DNA of 64,000 nt from Oxalobacter formigenes (GTDB lineage: Bacteria; Pseudomonadota; Gammaproteobacteria; Burkholderiales; Burkholderiaceae_D), in assembly GCF_027158485.1 (NCBI RefSeq), contig NZ_JAMKYJ010000001.1, one strand, 5' to 3'. Made by a program: the position numbers and the translations under genes. The notes beneath the pieces are model-generated. The model worked only from the letters and a program-made list of their open reading frames with translations, had not been told where the DNA came from and did not search any database. The number at the start of each line of letters is the position of its first letter. Positions within the stretch are counted from its first letter, which is position 1. This document shows, piece by piece, positions 45,652 to 54,274 of this stretch.

Positions 45652-48018
45652 ATGGAACTGGAAACCCTCTGTATCCATGGCGGACGGGCCGACACCGACA
45701 AAAGCGGTGCCATCTCGACGCCCATCTACCAGACCGCGACTTTTGCCCATCCCGCACTGGGCAAAAGCACCGGATTCGACTACACCCGCGATTCCAACCC
45801 CACTCGTGACGCGCTGGAAGCAACCATGGCGGAACTGGAAGGCGGTGCGCAGGCGCTCGCCTTCACCTCCGGCATGGCAGCCGCCACGTGTCTGATGGAA
45901 ATGTTCAAACAGGGTGACCATATCGTCGCCTCCGATGACCTGTACGGTGGAACGTATCGTCTCTTCAACCAGATATCACTTAAAAACGGGCTGACTTTCG
46001 ACTGGGCCGATACCACCGATCCGGCTAAAGTCGACGCCCTGATCAGGCCGGAAACGAAAGCGATCTTCATCGAAACGCCGACCAATCCGCTGATGCACGT
46101 GACCGATATCCGGGCCATCGCGCGAATCGCGCGCAAAAACCATATCCTCTTAATCGTCGACAACACTTTCCTGTCGCCTGTATTTTTGCGTCCCATCGAA
46201 CTCGGTGCCGACATCGTTTTGCACAGCGCCAGCAAATATCTGGCCGGACACAACGATACGCTGGCAGGCATTCTTGTCTGCGACTCGGATATCATCGCCG
46301 ATCGCCTGCGCTACCTGCGCCTGACGACCGGCGCGGCACTCGCGCCATTCGACAGCTGGCTCGTTTCCCGCGGCCTGAAAACCCTGTCGGTGCGCCTGAA
46401 AAAACAGGAAGAATCCGCCCGCCAGATTGCCGGATGGCTCGCCGCCTGCCCGAAAATCGGAAAAGTCTATTACCCCGGGCTGCCGTCCCATAAAGGGCAC
46501 GGCATTTCCCTCAAACAATCCTCCGGCTTCGGCGGCATGATTTCCTTTGAAGTTGCAGAAGGAGCCGGTGGCGAAGGCCTTGTCAGAAACATCCTCGAAC
46601 GCGTCAAACTGATCCAGTTCGCCGAAAGCCTTGGCGGAACGGAAACCCTGATCACTTACCCGACAACGCAGACACACGCCGCCATTCCGGAAGAAGAACG
46701 CAACGCGCGCGGCATTACCAATCGCCTTTTGCGCCTGTCAGTCGGACTTGAAAACGCCTGTGACCTGATCGCCGACCTGGCGCAGGCAATGGACGTCGAT
46801 ACCCCATCGACGTGCCCGTGCGCCAGCTGTTTTTCCCCTTACAACTTCGATGAAGTCATCGACCGAACCGGTACCGGCTCGCTCAAACACGACTTTGCCG
46901 AAGAACGCGGCAAACCGAAAGACGTATTGCCGATGTGGGTCGCCGACATGGACTTCCGCTGTCCCCCAGCCGTGACCGCCGCGCTGCAGAAAATGGTCGA
47001 TCATGCCATCTACGGCTACAGCGAACCGAAATCCGGTTACTTCGAAGCCGTGCAAAGCTGGTTCTCGCGCCGTCATCACTGGGACGTCAAAAAAGAATGG
47101 CTCGTCAAGACGCCGGGCATCGTCTTCGCCATCTGTGCCGCCATCCGCGCATTGACCAAGGAAGGCGACGCCGTCATGATCCAGCCGCCGGTCTATTACC
47201 CGTTTGCCGCCTCGATCCGCGACAACCACCGCCAGCTCGTCAATAACGAACTCGTCTTGCGTGACGGACGTTACACCATCGACTTCGACGACTTCGAACG
47301 CAAGATCATCGAGAAAAAAGTGCGCCTCTTCATCCTCTGCAACCCGGCCAACCCGGTCGGACGCGTCTGGACGAGAGAAGAGCTGACCACGATGGCTGAC
47401 ATCTGTCTTGCGCACAACGTCGCCATCGTTTCCGACGAAATCCACGCCGACTTTACCTTCCCGGGGCATACCTATACCCCGTTCGGCTCGCTTGGCGAAA
47501 AATATTTGCAGGAAGCCATTATCTGCACCGCCCCGTCCAAAACCTTCAACATCGCGGGATTGCAGGTGTCGAACATTTTCATCGCCAACGAGGCATGGCG
47601 GCGCAAATTCACAAGCGAACTCGACGCAAGCGGCGTTTCCCAGATGAACACCGCCGGACTCGTCGCGGCACAGGCCGCATATGAAGAAGGCGAAGAGTGG
47701 TTGAACGCCCTGCTCGCCTACCTGACAGACAACCTGAACCTGCTGCGGACATTCCTTGCCGAGCGCCTGCCACAGGTTAAACTGATCGAACCCGAAGGCA
47801 CCTACCTGCCCTGGCTGGACTTTTCCGCCACCGGCATGAAAGGCAAAAAGCTGGACAATTTCATCATCAAGAAAGCCCGGCTCTGGCTGGACGACGGTGA
47901 AATCTTCGGCCCCGGCGGTGAAGGCTTCCAGCGCATCAACATCGCCTGTCCGAAAGCGACCCTGAAACAGGCGCTGGAACAGCTGGCTGAAGCGCTGGAG
48001 AAACAGGCTAAAAAGTAG
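45652..48018 (+). CDS. fusion of a trans-sulfuration enzyme and a MalY/PatB-type C-S lyase
   Basis: A 788-residue polypeptide with two complete PLP enzymes. Residues 1 to about 380 are a cystathionine gamma-synthase/beta-lyase family domain (ETLCIHGG, FTSGMAAATCLMEM, IFIETPTNPLMHV, PLP lysine K195 in HSASKYLAGHNDT). A short linker has three cysteines (C388, C390, C393; CPCASC). Residues from about 400 are a class I/II aminotransferase-fold domain of the MalY/PatB C-S lyase kind (MWVADMDFRCPPAV, YGYSEP, LCNPANPVGRVW, VSDEIHADF, PLP lysine K630 in TAPSKTFNIAG). Both halves can act on cystathionine or cysteine, so the product may cleave or form C-S bonds in methionine and cysteine metabolism. 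I see no stop or frameshift between the halves. An ATG 18 bases earlier is possible. Confidence 0.9.
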   Translation: MELETLCIHGGRADTDKSGAISTPIYQTATFAHPALGKSTGFDYTRDSNPTRDALEATMAELEGGAQALAFTSGMAAATCLMEMFKQGDHIVASDDLYGGTYRLFNQISLKNGLTFDWADTTDPAKVDALIRPETKAIFIETPTNPLMHVTDIRAIARIARKNHILLIVDNTFLSPVFLRPIELGADIVLHSASKYLAGHNDTLAGILVCDSDIIADRLRYLRLTTGAALAPFDSWLVSRGLKTLSVRLKKQEESARQIAGWLAACPKIGKVYYPGLPSHKGHGISLKQSSGFGGMISFEVAEGAGGEGLVRNILERVKLIQFAESLGGTETLITYPTTQTHAAIPEEERNARGITNRLLRLSVGLENACDLIADLAQAMDVDTPSTCPCASCFSPYNFDEVIDRTGTGSLKHDFAEERGKPKDVLPMWVADMDFRCPPAVTAALQKMVDHAIYGYSEPKSGYFEAVQSWFSRRHHWDVKKEWLVKTPGIVFAICAAIRALTKEGDAVMIQPPVYYPFAASIRDNHRQLVNNELVLRDGRYTIDFDDFERKIIEKKVRLFILCNPANPVGRVWTREELTTMADICLAHNVAIVSDEIHADFTFPGHTYTPFGSLGEKYLQEAIICTAPSKTFNIAGLQVSNIFIANEAWRRKFTSELDASGVSQMNTAGLVAAQAAYEEGEEWLNALLAYLTDNLNLLRTFLAERLPQVKLIEPEGTYLPWLDFSATGMKGKKLDNFIIKKARLWLDDGEIFGPGGEGFQRINIACPKATLKQALEQLAEALEKQAKK

Positions 48019-48034
48019 TTTCTCTCCTTTCCGG

Positions 48035-48072
48035 AAATCCGTCAGCATTGAACAGGCTGGCGGATTTTTTTG
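48035..48072 (+). terminator. Rho-independent terminator of the cysK operon
   Basis: AATCCGTCAGC pairs with GCTGGCGGATT (one G-U pair), followed by a run of T. Confidence 0.8.
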
Positions 48073-48140
48073 CCTCTTTTCCATCTTCATCACGGCTTGC
48101 CCCCAAAGATACATGCCGACAACATCACGTTCCGTACCAT

Positions 48141-48279
48141 AGCTGACCGAAGAGTATTTATCCTGTATAAGTAAAAGAGACGGGCGACTTGCGCCCATTT
48201 ATCGGGTCTTTCCTTTGGGAAGGCCTTTTTTATTTCTGAAGCCTTCCCTCATCACCTCATGAGCCGGAAGGCTTTTTTA
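48141..48279 (+). promoter_or_regulatory. phage-type leader with three hairpins
   Basis: GCTGACCGAAGAG, then TGTATAAG, then a GGGCG/CGCCC hairpin (48182-48196), a GGTCTTTCC/GGAAGGCC hairpin plus T run (48204-48230) and an AAGCCTTCC/GGAAGGCTT hairpin plus T run (48239-48278). Order and opening bases match the leader before the tail-collar gene near 23.5 kb. Confidence 0.6.
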
Positions 48280-48294
48280 TGCACAGGAGAATTT

Positions 48295-49983
48295 ATGAGT
48301 GGAATAGAAGACTACTTCGGCGCTGCCGGAGACATGTACTCAGGAAGCCAGGACCCCGAAGAGCAAAACCGTGCACTGAAACGTGAAACAGAGAGACGAA
48401 GGCGCGAACAGGAACGGGAACAGGCCAGAATATTGCGGGAACAACAGTCCGCGCAGGCCGAACTGCAAAAAAACCTCCAGAAAACGCCTCCCCAACCCGT
48501 TGACATCGACAACACCAAACCGGCCTCCATCGTCAAAACCGACCCCGACGACCCGTACAAGGGACTGGATGCAAGCAGACGAAACGACATGCTCATGAAT
48601 CGGTTTAGCGCAGGAAACGACCCCAAAAGCCCCCTTGGTCGCACCATGGAAGGACTGGAAAAAGACGACTACATCCATGGCTGGAAAAACAGGGTTGGAG
48701 GTATGACACAGGATCAGAAAGATATCAGTTTCATCCTGAACTCCAGACATGACCCGGTTTTCAGGCAATGGATCGAACTGGAAAGCCAGCTCAGACAAAA
48801 ACAGCAGGAAGGAGCCCAAACACTGGAACTCCGGCTGGATGATAAGGACAATCCGTCAAACGCTTATCGCACCCTTGAATACCGTCCCGAACGCGACGGG
48901 GTTCCGTCAATACAGAAGGCGATTCAATATGGCAATGCCCCGGTAAAGGTCGTGAAGGCGGATGACAATTTCCTTTCGCAGATCATGAGTGTGAATGTTC
49001 CACAAGATGAGAGCATGGGCCGCGCATACGACTACCTGAACGACAACGCCATCGCCCCGATGGAAGGAAACGAGTCATGGAAAAACAATCCCGTGGGGCA
49101 TCCGGATTCGAGCTATGCCGAAGCGGAAAGACAGGCCGGGAAAGCGGTCACCGGGTACGTCAACAAGGCGATGGGCAGTGACAGCAAAATTCAGGGAGAA
49201 GATAAAAACCGTATTGTCGGACACCCTGACGAAAGCTATGGCAATGCCATCGGGAGCGTCTCTGAAAACATGGGGATGAACAGTACCGTCACCGGAAAGG
49301 GGCGGGAAGTGGTGGGGCACCCGAACATGAGTTACTGGAGCAACTGGAATACCGAAGAAAGCCGGAACAAGCCTCTCGAAATCGTCACTGACGGGGTCAA
49401 GAAAGGCGCCAGCGATGCGCAAATCCTGTTCCTTTCAGGTTCGGTTGTCGTCGGGAAAACCTTGTACGACCTTTTCGGGGGCGATCCGACATCTCTTCAG
49501 AAAACACAGAAATGGCTCGATGACTGCCAGCTTGAAGCACAAAAAAGGAAACCGCTTGAACTGAAAGAAATCTATGTAAAAGGCGATCCTGAAAAGACCA
49601 TGCAAAACGTGACCCGATATATGTATCAGGAACTGGGGAACCAGCTGGTCAAGGTACCGGCATATTTCTTTCTGGGAAAACTGGAGTCGATTGCCCAGTT
49701 GACAGGTGTTTCAACCGCGGTCATGACCGCACAGCTTCATGCCGATTTTCGAAAGGAAACGGGGGAAAGCCATGTCGGAGAATCGGTGATGTACGCTGTG
49801 CCGCTTGGCCTGCTGAGCGGGATGCTCTGGCCAATCAGGGATGCGATCAAATTCAAGGGACCCAAGGAAGCCATGGACTATGTGGCATCGATGGTTTCCA
49901 GTGTCGCTGTGCATAAGGTTCGGGATGTCAGCAAGGATATGGCTGTTAATAGATTTACAGAGAATAATCAAAGAAAAGATTGA
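48295..49983 (+). CDS. phage-like protein of unknown function with VGHPxxSY repeats
   Basis: A 562-residue protein. After MSGIEDYFGAAGDMYSG comes a strongly charged helical stretch (KRETERRRREQEREQ), probably coiled-coil, then a polar middle. Three copies of a short unit, VGHPDSSY, VGHPDESY and VGHPNMSY, recur at about 40-residue spacing (near residues 266-345). The C-terminal third has two moderately hydrophobic segments (ILFLSGSVVVGKTLYDLF and VMYAVPLGLLSGMLW). I do not recognise the family. The phage-type leader and the AGGAG site before the ATG suggest phage origin; it might be a virion-internal or injected protein. Confidence 0.65.
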   Translation: MSGIEDYFGAAGDMYSGSQDPEEQNRALKRETERRRREQEREQARILREQQSAQAELQKNLQKTPPQPVDIDNTKPASIVKTDPDDPYKGLDASRRNDMLMNRFSAGNDPKSPLGRTMEGLEKDDYIHGWKNRVGGMTQDQKDISFILNSRHDPVFRQWIELESQLRQKQQEGAQTLELRLDDKDNPSNAYRTLEYRPERDGVPSIQKAIQYGNAPVKVVKADDNFLSQIMSVNVPQDESMGRAYDYLNDNAIAPMEGNESWKNNPVGHPDSSYAEAERQAGKAVTGYVNKAMGSDSKIQGEDKNRIVGHPDESYGNAIGSVSENMGMNSTVTGKGREVVGHPNMSYWSNWNTEESRNKPLEIVTDGVKKGASDAQILFLSGSVVVGKTLYDLFGGDPTSLQKTQKWLDDCQLEAQKRKPLELKEIYVKGDPEKTMQNVTRYMYQELGNQLVKVPAYFFLGKLESIAQLTGVSTAVMTAQLHADFRKETGESHVGESVMYAVPLGLLSGMLWPIRDAIKFKGPKEAMDYVASMVSSVAVHKVRDVSKDMAVNRFTENNQRKD

Positions 49984-50065
49984 TAAAAAACGTGGAGTCG
50001 ATTTATTCTTGACCATAATGGATGAGCTTTAACATAATGTGACAAGCTCATCCATTCTTATTATT

Positions 50066-50941
50066 ATGAAACGATTTTGTAAAGCACTTTTCCTCTCACT
50101 CCTGATGCTTGTAGGTATACATGCTCTGGCTGATAACGTTACTGAAGGTAACCGGCTTTATAGGGCAAAACAATATGAAGAGGCGATGAGCTTTTTCATG
50201 AAGCTGGATGCGCAGAAAAGTCCGGAAATCATGAATCGTATCGGTTTCATGTATGACGCTGGTCGGGGGGTGGAAAGAAACGGGAATATTGCTTTTCAAT
50301 GGTATCGCAAGGCAGCTGAAACAGGATTGGCAAAAGCTCAATACAATCTGGGATTATGCTTTCAAAATGGAATTGGTGTTAAAAAAGATATCAACGAAGC
50401 CATAAAATGGTATCTCAAGGCCGCAGAACAGGGATATCCCGATGCGGAATCCAAAATGGGTTATCTGACCGTAACCGGGAAAGGCGTCAAACAGGATTTC
50501 AAACAGGCCATGCAATGGTACCGGCGTGCTGTAGAGCATGGCAACATACATGCCATCCCGGAGCTCGGTATCATGTATGAGGAAGGTCTTGGCGTCAAAA
50601 AGGACAAGACCCATGCTGTCCAGTATTACATTATGGGGGCGGAAAAAGGAAACGTCCGGGCACAGTTTTTGCTGGCGGAAGCCTACCGTTACGGCCGGGG
50701 CATCAAAAACGACGATGAGCGTTCGCTCTACTGGTACAAGAAGGCGGCGGAAAACGGCAGTGCCGATGCCTACGATGCGTTAGGCAGCGTGTATGCCAAC
50801 GAACAGCTGGGGCAGAAAAAGGACAGGAAAAAAGCCGGGGAAATGGTGGAAAAAGCCATTGAAATCCGCAAGCAGAATGGAGAGGGCGATCCCGATGCCA
50901 GACGCCGCCTGAAGTTTTTCGGGGTGAAGCTGGATGATTAG
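50066..50941 (+). CDS. secreted Sel1-repeat protein (291 aa), C-terminus cut by a TAG stop
   Basis: A signal peptide (MKRFCKALFLSLLMLVGIH, cut near ALA) leads to the capping unit LYRAKQYEEAMSFFMKL and six Sel1 repeats. The frame ends at a TAG (50939-50941) after a charged segment (RKKAGEMVEKAIEIRKQNG). The same frame continues beyond the stop with further Sel1 sequence, described as a separate remnant. The segment before the stop looks like a natural C-terminus, so the product is probably functional. The predicted location is the periplasm. Confidence 0.85.
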   Translation: MKRFCKALFLSLLMLVGIHALADNVTEGNRLYRAKQYEEAMSFFMKLDAQKSPEIMNRIGFMYDAGRGVERNGNIAFQWYRKAAETGLAKAQYNLGLCFQNGIGVKKDINEAIKWYLKAAEQGYPDAESKMGYLTVTGKGVKQDFKQAMQWYRRAVEHGNIHAIPELGIMYEEGLGVKKDKTHAVQYYIMGAEKGNVRAQFLLAEAYRYGRGIKNDDERSLYWYKKAAENGSADAYDALGSVYANEQLGQKKDRKKAGEMVEKAIEIRKQNGEGDPDARRRLKFFGVKLDD

Positions 50942-51196
50942 CTTGCTCAAAAAGGAGAAGCCAAAGCGCAAAGTCTGTTGGGAACATCTTATGAATTCGG
51001 GACTGGCATCACCAAAGATAACGAAAAAGCGCTCTACTGGTACAAGGAAGCCGCCAGAAATGGCAATATCAATGCCATGAAAGAACTGGGTTCCATCTAT
51101 GCCAAAGGTCGGCTCGGCCTCCAACCAGACCCGCAGGAAGCCCGGCGGTGGAATGACATGGCTGAAAAAGCCGAAAAAAAAATGACGTCTTTTTGA
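50942..51196 (+). pseudogene. Sel1-repeat remnant in frame behind a TAG stop
   Basis: Directly after the TAG the frame reads LAQKGEAKAQSLLGTSYEFG, then ALYWYKEAARNGN and NAMKELGSIYAKGR, about two Sel1 units and a Lys-rich C-terminus ending TSF. It lacks a signal peptide and a ribosome-binding site. Its end parallels the end of the preceding gene, which fits a former tandem copy whose front was deleted. Confidence 0.7.
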
Positions 51197-51219
51197 AAGA
51201 ACCCGATTCCCGCTGAAGA

Positions 51220-51822
51220 TCACTCGTACTGTTCCAGCACGATATTTAACCTTTCCTTCAGAAAATCCCCGAAATCGCACTTGAAGCGCACATGTTTTCT
51301 CTTCAGGTTGGCGAACAACCGGGAAAGCGTTTCCTCATTGATTTTGAAAGGCAGCTTGCCCTTTTTGTAATGTTCGAAACACGACACCTTGAACAGCGGC
51401 AGGTAAACGGCTGAACACATCGGCTCTGAAAAATGATGGTGTTCCTCGCAAACCTTCTGCCATTTGAACATCGATTTCCTGTCCATGTGCAGCGCCAGAA
51501 AATCCTCGAAATTCATCCTTGAAAACATGAAGTCCGATATCACCGGCGGCTTGTTGTCGTACAGCCTTTTCTGGCTGTCCAGGTAAATGTCCTTGTCCAC
51601 CCAGATCACGATCTCGGCGTTTTTCATCTGCCGCCGGATATCGCGGTACCGGTTCACCGCCGCCTTGTAGGCCCCCGTACCGATGACCTGCCCCGAGAAC
51701 GCGAGCGGGATATGATTGGCCCGGAAAAAACGGTTCAGTTCCTGCAAATACACGTATTCGGACGAGCCTTCGCAGATAACGATAACCGTTTCAACCATGT
51801 GATGACGTTTCGTCTTGTTCAT
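51220..51822 (-). CDS. RloB-like (TOPRIM-type) protein, partner of the upstream ATPase
   Basis: A 200-residue cytoplasmic protein. VIVICEGSSEYVYLQELN gives the Glu of a TOPRIM-like fold and VIWVDKDIY the DxD pair; the C-terminal half is helical and basic (FANLKRKHVRFK). This pattern is that of RloB and AbiLii proteins, which accompany AAA ATPases in restriction- and abortive-infection-linked loci and are thought to be nucleases. Only seven bases separate it from the ATPase stop, so the two are one operon. The ATG chosen has a weak ribosome-binding site; translation is probably coupled. A second Met lies eight codons in. Confidence 0.82.
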   Translation of the reverse strand: MNKTKRHHMVETVIVICEGSSEYVYLQELNRFFRANHIPLAFSGQVIGTGAYKAAVNRYRDIRRQMKNAEIVIWVDKDIYLDSQKRLYDNKPPVISDFMFSRMNFEDFLALHMDRKSMFKWQKVCEEHHHFSEPMCSAVYLPLFKVSCFEHYKKGKLPFKINEETLSRLFANLKRKHVRFKCDFGDFLKERLNIVLEQYE

Positions 51823-51829
51823 ATATTCA

Positions 51830-53149
51830 TCATATATAAGGGAACGGAATGCCTGAAAAACTGCCCGTCAGATATTGTTTTCTGAAATTCTCGATATTGG
51901 AAACGCCCCTGAAGTCTGAAATCCGCGACATGGCAGACCCCTTTTCCAGCGTCTTGCTGATGATTCCCACCTCGGAAACCCGGAGCAGGTTCGCATCGAG
52001 AATGTCCGTATTGTGAACCGTGAAAATGAGCTGGGCCCCTTTCCCGTTGTAGCGCCTGTCCTTGAACAGGCGCACCAGTTCGATCAGCAAAAGCGGATGC
52101 AAAGACCTGTCCAGTTCGTCGATCGCAACCACTCCGCCGGATTCCAGTGCCGCCAGAAAAACGCCCAGCAAACCGGCCACAATCTGTGTCCCGGACGATT
52201 CTTCAGTACGGAAATCGAATTCGACTTCCTTCCCTTCGACATCTTCATGGAAGGAGCGGATACGGTCCCGGTTCAGGATAATGTTCTCGCCCTCTTTTTC
52301 GAAACTCGTCAGGCGTTTTAAAAAATCCGGTTCCACATCCAGATACGTCCGCTCGTGCGGATCGCGTTCCAGCCGCTTGCGGCGGCGGTCGAGTTCCATC
52401 CTGACAATATGGATATCAAGGCTTTCCAGCAGTTCGGTAATCTTTGTGAAAGCGGTCTTCAGGGGATCGGGGTCATTCATTTTTTCCAGAACGGCCGCCA
52501 GCCGGTCGACTCCCCGCGAAAGATGAATCCCGTTTTCGCTGAAAACGGCGACATCTTCATGAAGATATCCGTAAACCGACGTCACCAGCGAATTCAGTCC
52601 CGGATAACGCGATCCGATCACCGAAAGAAATGTCCGTGTCTGTTTTTTCTGTGGCGTACTGCACTCGACGCGGAAAATCTCGTCCAGCCTGTCGGCCGGA
52701 TAGGATGCCGTTGCCACAGCACCGAAAACGCACCGTCCGCGGTCAATCGAGAACAGCAGCGTTCCATCTGCCTTCAACGTCTCTTTCAGCACCTCGTCAC
52801 GGTCGTATTCAAGCAAATAGACGAATTCCTTGCCGCCGATGACAAAACCCGCCTCGAAAATCGTCGACAGGTTTCCGTGATGCAGTTTGTCCGGCTGGTA
52901 TTTGCCCCCGATATCGGAAATGGCGCAATCCCTGAAGACCCCCATCGCCATCAGCACATTCGATTTTCCCGAGGCGTTCGATCCGTACAGGGCGAGCGCC
53001 GGGACCAGCCGTTCCCCTTTTTTGGGTTCAGAGAAAAAAACGATATCCGATTCCTTAAAACCCGGAGGCGCTTTTTTTTCGGCGAAAGAAAAATTCACCT
53101 TCAAGTCGAGAATGGAGCGGAAATTGTGAATCCTGAAAAAAGAGAACAC
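51830..53149 (-). CDS. AAA (RloA/AbiLi-like) ATPase of a probable anti-phage pair
   Basis: A 439-residue ABC/SMC-type ATPase. It starts FRIHNFRSILDLKV, the usual opening of overcoming-lysogenisation and RloA-type ATPases; Walker A is GSNASGKS (residues 56-63), an SSGTQ signature stands in place of LSGGQ, and Walker B is VVAIDELDRSLHPLL. The last part has the IFTVHNTDIL switch segment. The length agrees with AbiLi of about 440 residues. With the RloB-like gene behind it, the pair would sense infection with the ATPase and release the TOPRIM-like effector. The GTG start follows AAAGGAG at six bases. Confidence 0.87.
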   Translation of the reverse strand: MFSFFRIHNFRSILDLKVNFSFAEKKAPPGFKESDIVFFSEPKKGERLVPALALYGSNASGKSNVLMAMGVFRDCAISDIGGKYQPDKLHHGNLSTIFEAGFVIGGKEFVYLLEYDRDEVLKETLKADGTLLFSIDRGRCVFGAVATASYPADRLDEIFRVECSTPQKKQTRTFLSVIGSRYPGLNSLVTSVYGYLHEDVAVFSENGIHLSRGVDRLAAVLEKMNDPDPLKTAFTKITELLESLDIHIVRMELDRRRKRLERDPHERTYLDVEPDFLKRLTSFEKEGENIILNRDRIRSFHEDVEGKEVEFDFRTEESSGTQIVAGLLGVFLAALESGGVVAIDELDRSLHPLLLIELVRLFKDRRYNGKGAQLIFTVHNTDILDANLLRVSEVGIISKTLEKGSAMSRISDFRGVSNIENFRKQYLTGSFSGIPFPYI

Positions 53150-53505
53150 GAAACACTCCTTTCAAAAGCCTGGGCAAAAGAAAAAAAAGGTCAAATGACG
53201 GATTCAGTATACCGCATGAAAATCCCCGACAGACCATAAAATCGATTCCATTTGCTTCATGTCGCCCTTGAAAACGGCACTCAGGCGACTTTTGCCGTTT
53301 TCTCTCCGGACGCTAGCATAAACAGCCGCGTCCATTCTTCAATAAAACGGAACAGTGAATCCCTTTTTGCCTGCTTTGTCCGAATAATTCTATTCAATAC
53401 AATGAATCGATCATCCGGGGGTTAACGGATAGATTGCCGGGCAACGAAAGGGAGAGATGTTTTAATTTTGCTGTCCGATCCAGCCCCCGGAATGATTACC
53501 TTACG

Positions 53506-53533
53506 CTTACCAGTGAAAAAGTCCCCGATCTTT
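53506..53533 (+). terminator. hairpin with T run
   Basis: GTCCCCGA pairs with TCGGGGC around 53520-53542 in a stretch that ends TTTTTTATTTCTG, the same tail as in the phage-type leader near 48230. Confidence 0.55.
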
Positions 53534-53587
53534 CGGGGCTTTTTTATTTCTGCACCAGAGACAGGCTTCACATCCAGTCACTCGTGA

Positions 53588-53749
53588 ATGATGCCAAAAA
53601 GGAAATGCCCGAGCATCGGCAAATATCACTTTCTGAACCAATACAGGGTGATTCCCGGCGAATTCCGACGGGAGTTCAAAAACGACATCATTATTGAACG
53701 AAATCCGACATATCCCGAATACCAGGCAGGACATTCCGGCAATGGATAG
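53588..53749 (+). CDS. small ORF of unknown function (53 aa)
   Basis: A frame reading MMPKRKCPSIGKYHF, NQYRVIPGEFRREF and IIIERNPTYPEYQ. It has no close family I recognise and only a weak ribosome-binding context. Its tail meets the end of the autotransporter remnant on the other strand. Listed because its composition looks protein-like and a phage-type hairpin precedes it. Confidence 0.25.
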   Translation: MMPKRKCPSIGKYHFLNQYRVIPGEFRREFKNDIIIERNPTYPEYQAGHSGNG

Positions 53750-53751
53750 AA

Positions 53752-54040
53752 TCAAAACCTGTCATTCGCCATGTATCTTCCCATGACGCCGTCTCTCTGC
53801 CCCATACAAGCCTGCACATTTGCATCAGGGTTAAACACGACACGCCCACTTATCCCACTCCGGTGCTTCCCGAGCCGTCCGCTTCTTTCAGGTCATACGT
53901 ACACGCTTCCTCTGGACTTGTAACTGAATTCGTGTTCCCACGCGAGTACTGCATATGGGGTCACTTTTCCGTTCGCCGTGTAATTCAGGCGTCCTCCCAC
54001 TTTCGCGCGATGACTGCTGATGGCATCCGGGTGATGTGTA
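53752..54040 (-). pseudogene. frameshifted autotransporter barrel remnant
   Basis: The leftward strand encodes HRAKVGGRLNYTANGKVTPY and AVLAWEHEFSYKSRGSVY, strands typical of the last third of an autotransporter barrel. The frame then breaks: YDLKEADGSGSTGVG lies in a second frame and VVFNPDANVQACMGQRDGVM in the first again. The end reads RYMANDRF followed by a stop, the terminal Phe of a barrel. Two frameshifts and the missing passenger make it a pseudogene. No start or signal peptide is present. Confidence 0.72.
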
Positions 54041-54274
54041 ATGAAAGAAAAAAGGAGAAAAAACACTTCAGTTTTATTGAAGCAAATGTCCTAAATTGCG
54101 TTGTTTATTAGATAAATAATTTCCAGTAATATACGCACATTGGTAAGCGAATGGACATTCCGGCAGTTTGGGATGATTCATATGTGAGCCATCTACTCTC
54201 TTTAAAAGCTCCCTTTGCCGGGAGCTTTATTTTTATGTTCTTCAGGAAAAAGACTCCGCCTTTCCCGTACAGGT
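54041..54274. other. intergenic region with a phage-type hairpin
   Basis: No gene seen. AAAGCTCCC pairs with GGGAGCTTT around 54203-54226 and is followed by ATTTTTATG, a terminator-like element. Confidence 0.4.

Noticed and set aside
46738..48198. 486-codon open frame opposite the fused PLP enzyme
   Set aside because: It mirrors the codons of the strongly supported enzyme on the other strand and shows no family motif.
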